From Treponema sp. (lineage in GTDB: Bacteria; Spirochaetota; Spirochaetia; Treponematales; Breznakiellaceae), in NCBI GenBank assembly GCA_031266255.1, contig JAISBK010000138.1, positions 1-7,105 of the forward strand: a stretch of DNA of 7,105 nucleotides, in the 5' to 3' direction. Below the pieces are notes generated by a model that saw only the letters and a program-made list of their open reading frames with translations, ran no database searches and was not told where the DNA came from. A program made the translations under genes and the position numbers. Shown piece after piece: positions 1-6,896 of the stretch. The number at the start of each line of letters is the position of its first letter. Position 1 is the stretch's first letter.

Positions 1-90
1 ACCCGTTCCCATTCCGAACACGGAAGTCAAGCCCTCTTACGCCAATGATACTGCCCCTAAAAGGAGCGGGAAAGTAGGTCGTCGCCAGGC
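1..90 (+). rRNA. rrf: 5S ribosomal RNA, 3' part (5' end outside window)
   Basis: This is the 3' portion of a 5S rRNA gene. The stretch at 10-30 (CATTCCGAACACGGAAGTCAA) closely matches the highly conserved helix III / loop B-C region of bacterial 5S rRNA. It is followed by the helix IV / loop E region (GCCAATGATACTGCCCC, then GGGAAAGTAGGTCG) and by the closing 3' strand GCCAGGC at 84-90. That 3' strand should pair with the 5' terminus, which lies left of the window. Compared with E. coli 5S (120 nt), about 25-35 nt appear to be missing. The exact mature 3' end is inferred and could be off by a few bases. It presumably closes a 16S-23S-5S operon to the left, which cannot be seen. Confidence 0.93.
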
Positions 91-96
91 TTTTTT
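84..96 (+). terminator. Possible rRNA operon terminator (5S closing helix plus T run)
   Basis: Six T residues (91-96) follow directly after the 3' strand of the 5S closing helix (GCCAGGC, 84-90). If the missing 5' end has the usual complementary strand, helix I followed by U6 resembles an intrinsic terminator. The other half of the stem is outside the window, so this cannot be confirmed. The only hairpin seen just downstream is CTCTT/AAGAG at about 106-119, which is short and has no T run. Confidence 0.35.
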
Positions 97-108
97 ATAT
101 TTTCCCTC

Positions 109-137
109 TTGAAGAAAGAGCTGTTCGATAGTACATT
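109..137 (+). promoter_or_regulatory. Candidate sigma70-like promoter for the cheW operon
   Basis: TTGAAG (109-114) and TACATT (132-137) each match 4 of 6 positions of the -35 and -10 consensus, with a 17-base spacer. A second, weaker pair is TTGGTT (136-141) with TATGAA (159-164). Both are weak matches in an AT-rich spacer and could arise by chance. The support is mainly positional: this is the only gap of any size before a tightly packed gene run. Transcription could also enter from the rRNA operon. Confidence 0.22.
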
Positions 138-175
138 GGTTACAGGTGTCTTTGGCTTTATGAAAATGAAGTAAG

Positions 176-183
176 AAAGGGAG
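176..183 (+). promoter_or_regulatory. Ribosome binding site of cheW
   Basis: AAAGGGAG lies 5 bases before the ATG at 189. It is a good Shine-Dalgarno match and supports this start, which also gives the expected CheW N-terminus. Confidence 0.75.
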
Positions 184-188
184 AGTAT

Positions 189-656
189 ATGGCTGATCAA
201 CATCAATTAGTCACTTTTCAGTTGGGTGAAGAATTATATGGAATTAATATAATGGATGTTAAGGAAATCGTCCGGGTTCAAGATGTGAGGGCTATTCCAA
301 ATGCACCTATGTATGTAGAAGGCATTTTTAATCTTCGCAGTGAAATAATTCCGATTATTAATTTGCATAAAAGATTTCAGTTAAAGAAAATGGTTGTTTC
401 TGAAGATGATGAACTCTTGTCCGGTTTTATCATTTTGGATATTGACGGGATGAAGTTGGGAGTAATCATTGATAGGGTTTCCCGGGTAGTAACCATTGAA
501 AAAGAGGATGTACAGCCCCCGCCTCAAATGGTAAGCGGTATAGGAGCTGAATATATTCAAGGAGTTGTTCGCCAGGAACATGGCTATCTTATCATCTTAG
601 GGATCCGAGATCTTTTCAACCCTAAGGAACTTCAAAAGATTGCGAATCTTCGATAA
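189..656 (+). CDS. cheW: Chemotaxis coupling protein CheW
   Basis: CheW is the cytoplasmic adaptor that links methyl-accepting chemoreceptors to the histidine kinase CheA and helps build the receptor array. The protein has 155 residues, a usual length for single-domain CheW. The family pattern is clear: an N-terminal strand with QLVTFQLGEELYGI (6-19), the VKEIVR helix region (24-29), the IP..P.YV segment (36-43), and the signature GIFNLRSEIIPIINL (45-59). R50 aligns with the conserved arginine of the LRG motif, while the following Gly is Ser (S51). The later strands LGVIIDRVSRVV and YIQGVVR also fit the fold. There is no receiver domain, so it is CheW and not CheV. It is the first gene of the run, 98 bases after the 5S gene, and looks more AT-rich by eye than the later genes. 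The family assignment is secure. Spirochaetes often have more than one CheW, and which paralogue this is cannot be told. Confidence 0.95.
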   Translation: MADQHQLVTFQLGEELYGINIMDVKEIVRVQDVRAIPNAPMYVEGIFNLRSEIIPIINLHKRFQLKKMVVSEDDELLSGFIILDIDGMKLGVIIDRVSRVVTIEKEDVQPPPQMVSGIGAEYIQGVVRQEHGYLIILGIRDLFNPKELQKIANLR

Positions 657-671
657 GGTTCAGCTGTTTGT

Positions 672-1691
672 ATGAGAATTGAAGTCTATTCTCCGACTAT
701 CCGGCGGAAAGAAATGGATGCGGTTCTTACGGCTATGGTGGAGGATAAGATTGGACCGGGAGCGCAGTCTCGACTCTTGATTCAGGTTGCTAAGGAATAT
801 CTGGGGTTTGATTATTGTTTAGCCCTCAGAAGTCCGGTATTTGCCCTTTTTGTAGCACTTAAATCATTGAATCTTGAAGAGGGAGCAGGGGTAGTATTGT
901 CTGCATTATCTCCTTGGTACTATGCCCGGGTTCTTGAGGATATAGGACTCAGGGCAGTCTACTGTGACGTAAGTGCTTTTTCTCCCTGTATGGATCGGGA
1001 AACCTTGGAGTCTGCGTGTAAACGGGGAGATCCTTCACCGAAGTGTATTCTTGTGCATCATACCTTGGGTTTTGTACCAGACATGGTTTCTATTGTTCAG
1101 ATAGGATTGCCAGTTATTGAGGATCGTTCCCAGAGCTATGGTACTGAAGGAAAGCCCTCATTGGGGGTTTTTACCCTTTTGGGCTTGGAAGAACGAGACA
1201 TGCTCACTTCAGGAGGAGGGGCGCTTCTCTATGCAGTAAACCGTAGGGACGCGTCGGTGCTGCGGAATTATGGGGATTTGCCTCCTGAATACTGCATCCC
1301 AGATATGAATGCCGCTATGGCGGTGGTTCAGTTTCGAGAGGGGACTAAGAATCTTGAAAAACGCAAGGGAATCGCTCAGATTTATACTCAATCGGCATTG
1401 CGAACCCGGCATAAACGGTTTATTCCAGAGGATGAGGGGGAATATAATAACTATGCTTTTCCTTTGATGCTTGAAACCGGTATGAAAGAAGTGAAGGCTT
1501 ATGCCAAACGGAAAGAGATTGCCGTGGAAAGCGCCTTTGAAGGTACTTTGATGGGAAGCGGTAAGGTAGAGCCCAGTTTATGTCCTGAAAGTTATTCCCT
1601 GTCCTTGAGGACAATTCTTTTTCCGCTCTATCCCCGACTTGGAACGACAGATATTGAAAAGGTCGCAAAACTTATGGTAAGCCTTCCTTAA
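672..1691 (+). CDS. DegT/DnrJ/EryC1/StrS-type aminotransferase-fold protein, probably lacking the PLP lysine
   Basis: The 339-residue protein resembles the DegT/DnrJ/EryC1/StrS family of PLP-dependent sugar aminotransferases, which act in surface polysaccharide and deoxysugar synthesis. Family landmarks in order: an N-terminal segment with a P.I..E....V pattern and IGPG near residue 28; an LVHHTLGFVPDM segment like the family's VHL.G...DM; VIEDRSQSYG with D151 and Q154 at the cofactor-contact positions; a glycine-rich TSGGGALL; a DMNAAMAVVQF segment; and a LFPLYPRL C-terminal region. Two usual active-site elements look lost. The Gly-Thr phosphate loop is replaced by RSPVFAL, and R175 stands where the Schiff-base lysine is expected; the only lysine between residues 155 and 185 is K160, aligned with another element. 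The start is supported by the family-like N-terminus, although the only upstream AAGG (655-658) is 13 bases away. It may be a non-catalytic or regulatory relative. The fold is fairly sure, the function unknown. Confidence 0.75.
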   Translation: MRIEVYSPTIRRKEMDAVLTAMVEDKIGPGAQSRLLIQVAKEYLGFDYCLALRSPVFALFVALKSLNLEEGAGVVLSALSPWYYARVLEDIGLRAVYCDVSAFSPCMDRETLESACKRGDPSPKCILVHHTLGFVPDMVSIVQIGLPVIEDRSQSYGTEGKPSLGVFTLLGLEERDMLTSGGGALLYAVNRRDASVLRNYGDLPPEYCIPDMNAAMAVVQFREGTKNLEKRKGIAQIYTQSALRTRHKRFIPEDEGEYNNYAFPLMLETGMKEVKAYAKRKEIAVESAFEGTLMGSGKVEPSLCPESYSLSLRTILFPLYPRLGTTDIEKVAKLMVSLP

Positions 1692-1713
1692 AATCGCACA
1701 GATAAGAAAAGAA

Positions 1714-1722
1714 GGCGGAGGA
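1714..1722 (+). promoter_or_regulatory. Strong ribosome binding site of NAD kinase
   Basis: GGCGGAGGA contains GGAGG (1717-1721), 6 bases before the ATG at 1728. It sits in the 36-base gap after the DegT-like gene and is the clearest Shine-Dalgarno site in the window. I see no promoter or terminator in that gap. Confidence 0.8.
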
Positions 1723-1727
1723 TTGTA

Positions 1728-2597
1728 ATGGCCACGGTAAAAAGGGCGTTGCTGTTTATTAATCTGCATAAAGTCAATGCCCAGCATGTGGCCGATGAAA
1801 TACGGGAAGAACTGAATCGTAACCACATTGAAACGTACTGCTGTGCCTTTACCGGGAAGCCTGATAGGGGTATGGACGGTACTTATGATCTCGCATTCAG
1901 TCTTGGTGGGGACGGGACCGTACTTTATGCCGCCAGATCTATGGCGCCTTTAGGAGTACCCATCTTTCCGGTAAATTTGGGTACTTTGGGATTTATTGCT
2001 TCAGTACACCCTGACGAATGGGTTCAAGTTTTTAAGCGGTGGATGGACGGAAAGATTGGAATTTCCCGAAGGTTTATGCTTGAGGTAACCGTAGAACGGG
2101 GGGATAGAACCGTAGTCAAAGGTTCGTGTTTGAATGATACGGTTATCTCTGCTTCAGGTATAGCTAAGATTATACGTCTCAAGGTTGAATCGGAAACCTT
2201 GGTTCCCCATGAATATATGCGTCTGGGTAAATACCGCTCTGATGGGCTTATTGTAGCCACTCCCACTGGTTCTACCGCCTATTCTGTATCTGCCGGGGGA
2301 CCGATTCTCGATCCTGAAATGGAAGCGTTAATCATTAATCCAGTTTGTCCCTTTACCCTGTCGAATCGGCCTATCGTAGTGCCTGCTCGAGAAGCGGTTA
2401 TCGTGGAAGTGGAAGCAGAACAACGAAGCGGGGTACTCCTGACCCTAGATGGACAGGTAACCGAGTCGCTGGAACCAGGAGATCGGGTGTATATTAAGCA
2501 GGCTCCTTATGAAGCCCATCTCATTGCTTCGGATAGAAGCGGGTTTTATAAAGCTCTGCGTACCAAACTTTCGTGGTCCGGAGGGCCTGATGCTTGA
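1728..2597 (+). CDS. nadK: NAD kinase (ATP-NAD kinase)
   Basis: NAD kinase phosphorylates NAD to NADP in the cytoplasm and is the cell's source of NADP(H). The 289-residue length is typical of bacterial NadK. The diagnostic motifs are present: GGDGT at 60-64, with D62 as the expected catalytic base, in LGGDGTVLYAAR; the following NLGTLGFIA segment; ND at 136-137 in LNDTVIS, the conserved Asn-Asp/Glu motif; and SDGLIVATPTGSTAY at 171-185, followed by SVSAGGPI, the conserved glycine- and threonine-rich block that binds NAD. A C-terminal LTLDGQ matches the family's DGQ segment. A strong Shine-Dalgarno site fixes the start. Its last 8 bases overlap the recN start, so the two genes are probably translated together. 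NAD kinase beside recN is a common bacterial arrangement. Confidence 0.97.
   Translation: MATVKRALLFINLHKVNAQHVADEIREELNRNHIETYCCAFTGKPDRGMDGTYDLAFSLGGDGTVLYAARSMAPLGVPIFPVNLGTLGFIASVHPDEWVQVFKRWMDGKIGISRRFMLEVTVERGDRTVVKGSCLNDTVISASGIAKIIRLKVESETLVPHEYMRLGKYRSDGLIVATPTGSTAYSVSAGGPILDPEMEALIINPVCPFTLSNRPIVVPAREAVIVEVEAEQRSGVLLTLDGQVTESLEPGDRVYIKQAPYEAHLIASDRSGFYKALRTKLSWSGGPDA
2580..2585 (+). promoter_or_regulatory. Ribosome binding site of recN, inside the end of nadK
   Basis: GGAGGG lies 4 bases before the ATG at 2590 and decides the recN start. The longer frame opening at 2509 would add 27 residues unlike any RecN N-terminus, and those bases encode NadK in another frame. Confidence 0.8.
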
Positions 2598-4281
2598 AGA
2601 GCTCAGTGTCCGCAACTTTGCTCTTATTGATACCCTTTCCTTGACGTTTGAAGAGGGTTTCAATGTCCTTACCGGAGAAACCGGGGCAGGGAAATCCATC
2701 TTGGTGGGTTCTTTGAGTTTTTTATTGGGTGCTAAGGTCGATCCAAGTATAATCCGGAGCGGAGCCTCTGAGGCAAGCGTATCCGCAGTGGTCTCTCTGG
2801 GAAAACAGCAACAGGAGGCTTTAGCCTGGTTAAATGCTCGGGATATTAGCCCTGAAGATGAGCGGATCATCATTAGGCGAACAATCAAAACTTCGGGGAG
2901 GGGTGCCATCTATATACAGCAGACGCCGGTAACCCGAGGGGATTTGACGGAATTTATGGCCTTCTTGGTTGACTTGCATGGTCAGCATACCCATGAATCG
3001 CTGCTTAGAAAAGAAACCCACAGGAAGTATCTGGATCGTTTCGCCGGTCTTGAGGAAACAAGTGTTGCTTTTAACCGGGTGTTTCTTGAGCGGGAAGTTC
3101 AGAAAAAAGCTTTGGATCGCTCGGTTACCCATGCCCGGGATCGGGAACTGCGGTTGGAACTGTTACACTATGCAGTGGAAGAGATCAGCCAGGGTAACCC
3201 TAAACCAGGAGAGATCCAAGAGTTGGAACAGGAGGCCCGGCGCTTGGGGGATTTTGAGCAATTAGTACGTTTGGTGCAAAGTCTTGGAGTCCTTCTCTGT
3301 GATGAAGACCGGTCGGTTCTCAGCCTGAGCCGGAGGATCCGAGGAGCCATAGAAAGCGCTGCAGCCATTGACGGAGGACTGGCTTTCCTTGCAAAACGCA
3401 TAGAAGATTGGTATTATGAAACTGAGGATATGGTAGAGGTATTTCGGGGATACCGGGATAGTTTAAGTTATGATCCGGGACGGATTGAAGCTGTGGAGGA
3501 GCGGCTTTCCCTGCTCTACCGACTGAAAAAGAAATATGGGCTTGATGAAGAGGCAATACAGGCGTATCGGGTTCAGGCAGAAGCGGAGCTTGAAGCTTTG
3601 GCTGGAGCCGAAGCGCGTCATGAAACCCTCAGTACGGCGATTTCGGTCATTGAAGCAGACCTTGCTTCTCGGGCTCAGGACTTAAGCGATCAACGGATCG
3701 TTGCTGCCCGGAACTTGGAACCTCGGATAAGTGGGATCCTTGCCCACCTTGGTATGCCTCATGCCCGGTTTGCCGTGACCGTGGAAACCGGGAAGCACCT
3801 GGGGCCTTGGGGTGCTGATACCGTGGAGTTTCTTATCACGCCGAATGTGGGGGAGCCACTCAAAGAGCTTTCCCGGATTGCCTCGGGGGGTGAGCTTTCC
3901 CGGATCATGCTGGCCATAAAGACGGTGCTTTCTGAGGCGGATTCTCTGGAAACGCTGGTTTTTGATGAAATTGATACAGGTATTGGAGGAGAAGTTGCCC
4001 TTGCGGTGGGGGAATACTTGGCCCAGATAGGGCAATATAAACAGATCTTGTGTGTTACTCATCTTGCTAGTATCGCGGTTCGGGCTTATAATCATCTCAA
4101 AGTCAAAAAGAAAAGCGAAGCAGGGCGGACGGTAACGGCTGTGGCGGTATTGAAGGCAGGTGAACGGCGAAAAGAGATCGCCCGGATGCTTGCAGGGGAT
4201 GCAGGTACTGTAGCGCTTGCTCATGCAGATGCTTTACTGGTAAAATATGGGAATGGAGTAGAGAATGGCGAAACTTGCTGA
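2590..4281 (+). CDS. recN: DNA repair protein RecN (SMC-like ATPase)
   Basis: RecN is an SMC-like ATPase of the cytoplasm and nucleoid that acts early in recombinational repair of double-strand breaks. From the ATG at 2590 the protein has 563 residues, close to the family norm, and begins MLEELSVRNFALID as RecN proteins do. Motifs: Walker A GETGAGKS (29-36); the Q-loop-region segment LVDLHGQHTHESLL; a central helical, charged coiled-coil part (roughly 150-350); the ABC-type signature SGGELS (432-437); Walker B LVFDEID (456-462) with E460 as the catalytic glutamate; GIGG just after it; and CVTHLASIA with switch H491. The family often has VTHLPQ; here it is VTHLAS. The signature is preceded by a second ELSRI, so a 14-base stretch is repeated at 3865-3878 and 3892-3905. 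The start lies within nadK (8-base overlap) and the end overlaps the next gene by 17 bases. No LexA-type operator was recognised. Confidence 0.97.
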   Translation: MLEELSVRNFALIDTLSLTFEEGFNVLTGETGAGKSILVGSLSFLLGAKVDPSIIRSGASEASVSAVVSLGKQQQEALAWLNARDISPEDERIIIRRTIKTSGRGAIYIQQTPVTRGDLTEFMAFLVDLHGQHTHESLLRKETHRKYLDRFAGLEETSVAFNRVFLEREVQKKALDRSVTHARDRELRLELLHYAVEEISQGNPKPGEIQELEQEARRLGDFEQLVRLVQSLGVLLCDEDRSVLSLSRRIRGAIESAAAIDGGLAFLAKRIEDWYYETEDMVEVFRGYRDSLSYDPGRIEAVEERLSLLYRLKKKYGLDEEAIQAYRVQAEAELEALAGAEARHETLSTAISVIEADLASRAQDLSDQRIVAARNLEPRISGILAHLGMPHARFAVTVETGKHLGPWGADTVEFLITPNVGEPLKELSRIASGGELSRIMLAIKTVLSEADSLETLVFDEIDTGIGGEVALAVGEYLAQIGQYKQILCVTHLASIAVRAYNHLKVKKKSEAGRTVTAVAVLKAGERRKEIARMLAGDAGTVALAHADALLVKYGNGVENGETC

Positions 4282-5098
4282 AAATACTGGTGAAGATCCC
4301 CAGTATGTAACTAAAGTCAATGGTTATAAACTTACGATTAATAAGATACTCAAAGCAGAAGCAACATTAATGAGTGAAATAGCAGCACAAGAAAGTCCTG
4401 ATGTCCCTTTAAAACAGTTTGATCTGGTAGAAACGCGGCTTAATCTTGCTTCATATTATATGATTCTCACTGGGGTGGCTCGATCTGTATTGAAAAAAGA
4501 TAACCAGGGGGCATTGGATGATGCACGGAAATCTATTAATAAAGGTATTGCCTGTCTTGAAGACATGGTAAGCAGTTATGTGGATATTCTTTTTAGTGAG
4601 TATGAAGATAAACTTGCCCTTTTGGAGCCGGTGAGTCCGGAACGGCGTTATTATGTGATTCGGAAATTGGGCTTGACCATTCGTCTGCTTGAAAATGCGT
4701 ATGGGGATAATAGTAAGTGGAGGTGGACCTTTGTTGACCTTGAGGGGCGCTATGCCACGGTGGTTAAGAATATCTTTGATGTGAAAAACATGGTAGTCAA
4801 TATGGATCTCCGATCTCCCCACTATGAAGCAACCATTTACCATTTGCAGTTGATTAAGCGTCTCCTTATGCAGGCAGGGGATCGTTACCGGGAACGGTAT
4901 GAACTATCTACCAAGGGTATTAACGATTTTAAAATGGCTCTTAATTTTTTAAGTGCCCTGCGGCGGATCCACATCTTGTTAGGAGAAAGCGCTCAGGCTG
5001 AGATCTTGAAGAAAAAGATTGATACCTGGTCTGCTAAATTGGAATTAGACCTTAAGAAAAAAGAAGAAACCATGGAAGCTACGGAAAAGAACGAATAA
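4265..5098 (+). CDS. Helical protein of unknown function, probably spirochaete-specific
   Basis: I do not recognise a characterised family. The 277-residue product looks almost wholly alpha-helical and soluble: no signal peptide, no membrane segment, one cysteine (C97). Leu/Ile/Lys/Glu-rich stretches resemble helical hairpins or TPR-like packing, though no clear TPR repeat was seen. Notable parts are an acidic and aromatic region (FSEYEDKLALLEPVSPERRYY, approximately 110-130), a tryptophan pair in SKWRWTFVDLEGRY (150-163), and a lysine/glutamate-rich tail (about 259-277) that may be a charged helix. The ATG at 4265 overlaps the end of recN by 17 bases, with GGAG (4255-4258) six bases upstream, so translation is probably coupled to recN. 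The stop is one base before the ABC gene. From memory, Treponema genomes carry a hypothetical protein in this place after recN. The position would suit a repair or cell-cycle role, but nothing in the protein shows one. Confidence 0.85.
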   Translation: MAKLAENTGEDPQYVTKVNGYKLTINKILKAEATLMSEIAAQESPDVPLKQFDLVETRLNLASYYMILTGVARSVLKKDNQGALDDARKSINKGIACLEDMVSSYVDILFSEYEDKLALLEPVSPERRYYVIRKLGLTIRLLENAYGDNSKWRWTFVDLEGRYATVVKNIFDVKNMVVNMDLRSPHYEATIYHLQLIKRLLMQAGDRYRERYELSTKGINDFKMALNFLSALRRIHILLGESAQAEILKKKIDTWSAKLELDLKKKEETMEATEKNE

Positions 5099-5099
5099 G

Positions 5100-6896
5100 A
5101 TGCCCCATCGTTCCTTGAAGGTATCTCTTGGGGAATTTAAAACCCTGTTGCCCTATCTTGTGCAGTATCGTATGCACTATATCTTGGGTTTTGGGTGTCT
5201 CATAATCGTAGATGCTGCCCAGGTAATCATTCCTCAGTTTATGCGCCGGGCAGTGGATTTGATTGCTTCAGGAAATTTTACCTGGCAACAAATAGGTACC
5301 CTCTGTGCAGGTATGGTTGGAGTGATGGCTATTATCTCCTTGGGTCGTTTCTTGTGGCGGTACTTTATCCACGGCTCTTCCCGACGGATCGAAACGGAAA
5401 TACGGGAAAAATTGTTTGAACACCTCCTCACCTTGTCGTATGACTTTTACCAGAAGCATAAAATCGGGGATCTCATGGCCCGGGCTACTAATGATCTCAA
5501 TGCGGTGCGGATGTCCATAGGCTTGGGCCTTGTGGCTCTGGTGGATGGTACGATCATGGCAGCTTCAATCCTGGTGATCATCTTCATCCAAGATGCCCGA
5601 ACCGCGGCCTTTGCAGTGCTTCCCCTGCCCTTTATTACGGTTAGTATCCTTCTCTTTGGAAGTGCCTTGGGGAAGCGGTTCAAGAAGGCCCAGGAAACGT
5701 ATGCTGCCATGAGTGATACGGTACAGGAAACCTTCGCGGGAATTCGGGTAGTCAAGTCTTTTGTCAAGGAGTGGTGGTTCATCAAAAAATTCGCAGATAC
5801 CAATGATGATTACCGGGAAGCGAATATGGCCTTGGTTAAACTCTATGGGGCATTTTTTCCCTTGGTCGTCTTTCTTTCCGGGCTTACCACGATCATCGTG
5901 CTCTTGGTAGGGGGTATTCGGGTGGTGGAAGGGTTTATGAGTCCTGGGGATCTTTTGGCCTTGTTCCGGTATCTGCAAATGCTCATCTGGCCCCTTATGG
6001 GTGCAGGGTTTACGGTGAACATGATCCAACGGGGAGCGGTGAGCCTTAAACGGGTGAATGAGGTCTTGGAGACCAAGCCGAGTATTGCTTCTTTGGCTGT
6101 CCCCAAGAAACCAAGCAAACCGGCTGATGCTATTGTTATTCGGGATTTGTCTTTTGCCTATCCTGAAGGCAGTGCAGTTCTGAGCGGTATTACCCTTACC
6201 GTCAAGCAGGGGGCTTGGGTAGGGATTCTGGGCCGAACTGGTTCGGGAAAATCCACACTCATCAAAGCCTTCACCAGGATGATCGATCCTCCCCAGGGTA
6301 CGGTGCTGGTTAAAGGTTTGGATGTACGGGATTGGGATTTGCAGGAATTGCGGGGCTGTTTTGGGGTTACCCCTCAAGACAGTTACCTTTTTTCGGATTC
6401 TATCAGAAACAATATCCTCTATAGGCTTAAAAGAGACGAAGTCGCTCAAGGCCACGTTGAACAGGATGAGCGCTTGCTTAACCACGCTGCGGCCCTTGCA
6501 GCCCTGGATACGGATCTGACGAGTTTTACCCAGGGTGTAGATACCCCCATAGGTGAACGGGGGCTTACCCTTTCAGGGGGGCAGAAACAGCGGACTGCCA
6601 TTGCCCGGGCATTGATAGGAGAGCCGGAATTCCTCATCCTAGACGACGCGCTTTCAGCAGTAGATGCGGAAACCGAAAAACGCATTTTAACCGGCCTTCT
6701 GGCAGAACGAACAGGGAAGACCACCATCATCGTCTCTCACCGGGTTTCAACCCTCCGTAATGCCGACTATGTACTGGTTCTGGATCAAGGTCGTATTATC
6801 GAAGCAGGAACGCCTTTGGAGCTTATAGCGGGCGGCGGCTTTTATGCCCGGACAGCTGCCTTGCAGCAACTTGATCAGGACAGTAGCGATGTCTGA
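5100..6896 (+). CDS. ABC exporter half-transporter (fused permease and ATPase), degenerate Walker B
   Basis: This is a 598-residue ABC half-transporter of the multidrug/lipid exporter type in the inner membrane. Six membrane segments are visible, roughly 24-45, 65-87, 140-163, 168-188, 247-271 and 283-305. The ATPase domain follows: A-loop Y354; Walker A GRTGSGKS (378-385); Q-loop Q426 in VTPQDSYLF; X-loop-like TPIGERG; signature LSGGQ (491-495); Walker B LILDD (512-516); D-loop SAVD; and switch H547. The residue after the Walker B aspartate is D516, not the usual glutamate, as in the degenerate half of heterodimeric exporters. A second half-transporter gene starts in its last 8 bases, which supports a heterodimer. 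The stretch between the Q-loop and signature (about 440-465) is charged and somewhat long. The start lies one base after the previous stop, and only a weak GGAAAAG stands upstream, so translation probably depends on coupling. The substrate is unknown; drugs, lipids or peptides are all possible. Confidence 0.93.
   Translation: MPHRSLKVSLGEFKTLLPYLVQYRMHYILGFGCLIIVDAAQVIIPQFMRRAVDLIASGNFTWQQIGTLCAGMVGVMAIISLGRFLWRYFIHGSSRRIETEIREKLFEHLLTLSYDFYQKHKIGDLMARATNDLNAVRMSIGLGLVALVDGTIMAASILVIIFIQDARTAAFAVLPLPFITVSILLFGSALGKRFKKAQETYAAMSDTVQETFAGIRVVKSFVKEWWFIKKFADTNDDYREANMALVKLYGAFFPLVVFLSGLTTIIVLLVGGIRVVEGFMSPGDLLALFRYLQMLIWPLMGAGFTVNMIQRGAVSLKRVNEVLETKPSIASLAVPKKPSKPADAIVIRDLSFAYPEGSAVLSGITLTVKQGAWVGILGRTGSGKSTLIKAFTRMIDPPQGTVLVKGLDVRDWDLQELRGCFGVTPQDSYLFSDSIRNNILYRLKRDEVAQGHVEQDERLLNHAAALAALDTDLTSFTQGVDTPIGERGLTLSGGQKQRTAIARALIGEPEFLILDDALSAVDAETEKRILTGLLAERTGKTTIIVSHRVSTLRNADYVLVLDQGRIIEAGTPLELIAGGGFYARTAALQQLDQDSSDV

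Noticed and set aside
106..119. Small hairpin CTCTT/AAGAG after the 5S gene
   Set aside because: The stem is only about 5 base pairs and is AT-rich, with no T run behind it; too weak to call a terminator or regulatory element.
714..716. Alternative start (Met15) for the DegT-like gene
   Set aside because: A purine-rich stretch precedes it, but residues 1-14 (with the SPTI segment) fit the usual DegT N-terminus, so the ATG at 672 is preferred.
2509..2589. Upstream extension of recN by 27 codons
   Set aside because: These bases encode the NadK C-terminus in another frame. The ATG at 2590 has GGAGGG just upstream and gives the canonical RecN N-terminus.
2445..2909. 154-codon open frame on the minus strand over the nadK-recN junction
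   Set aside because: It is opposite two genes with clear family motifs, and its serine- and arginine-rich protein looks like a complement of coding sequence.
3682..4224. 180-codon open frame on the minus strand
   Set aside because: It is antisense to the conserved ATPase end of recN and has no recognisable motif.
5565..6485. 306-codon open frame on the minus strand
   Set aside because: It lies antisense to the well-supported ABC transporter gene; its protein is rich in Pro, His and Arg with no domain pattern, as expected of a shadow frame.
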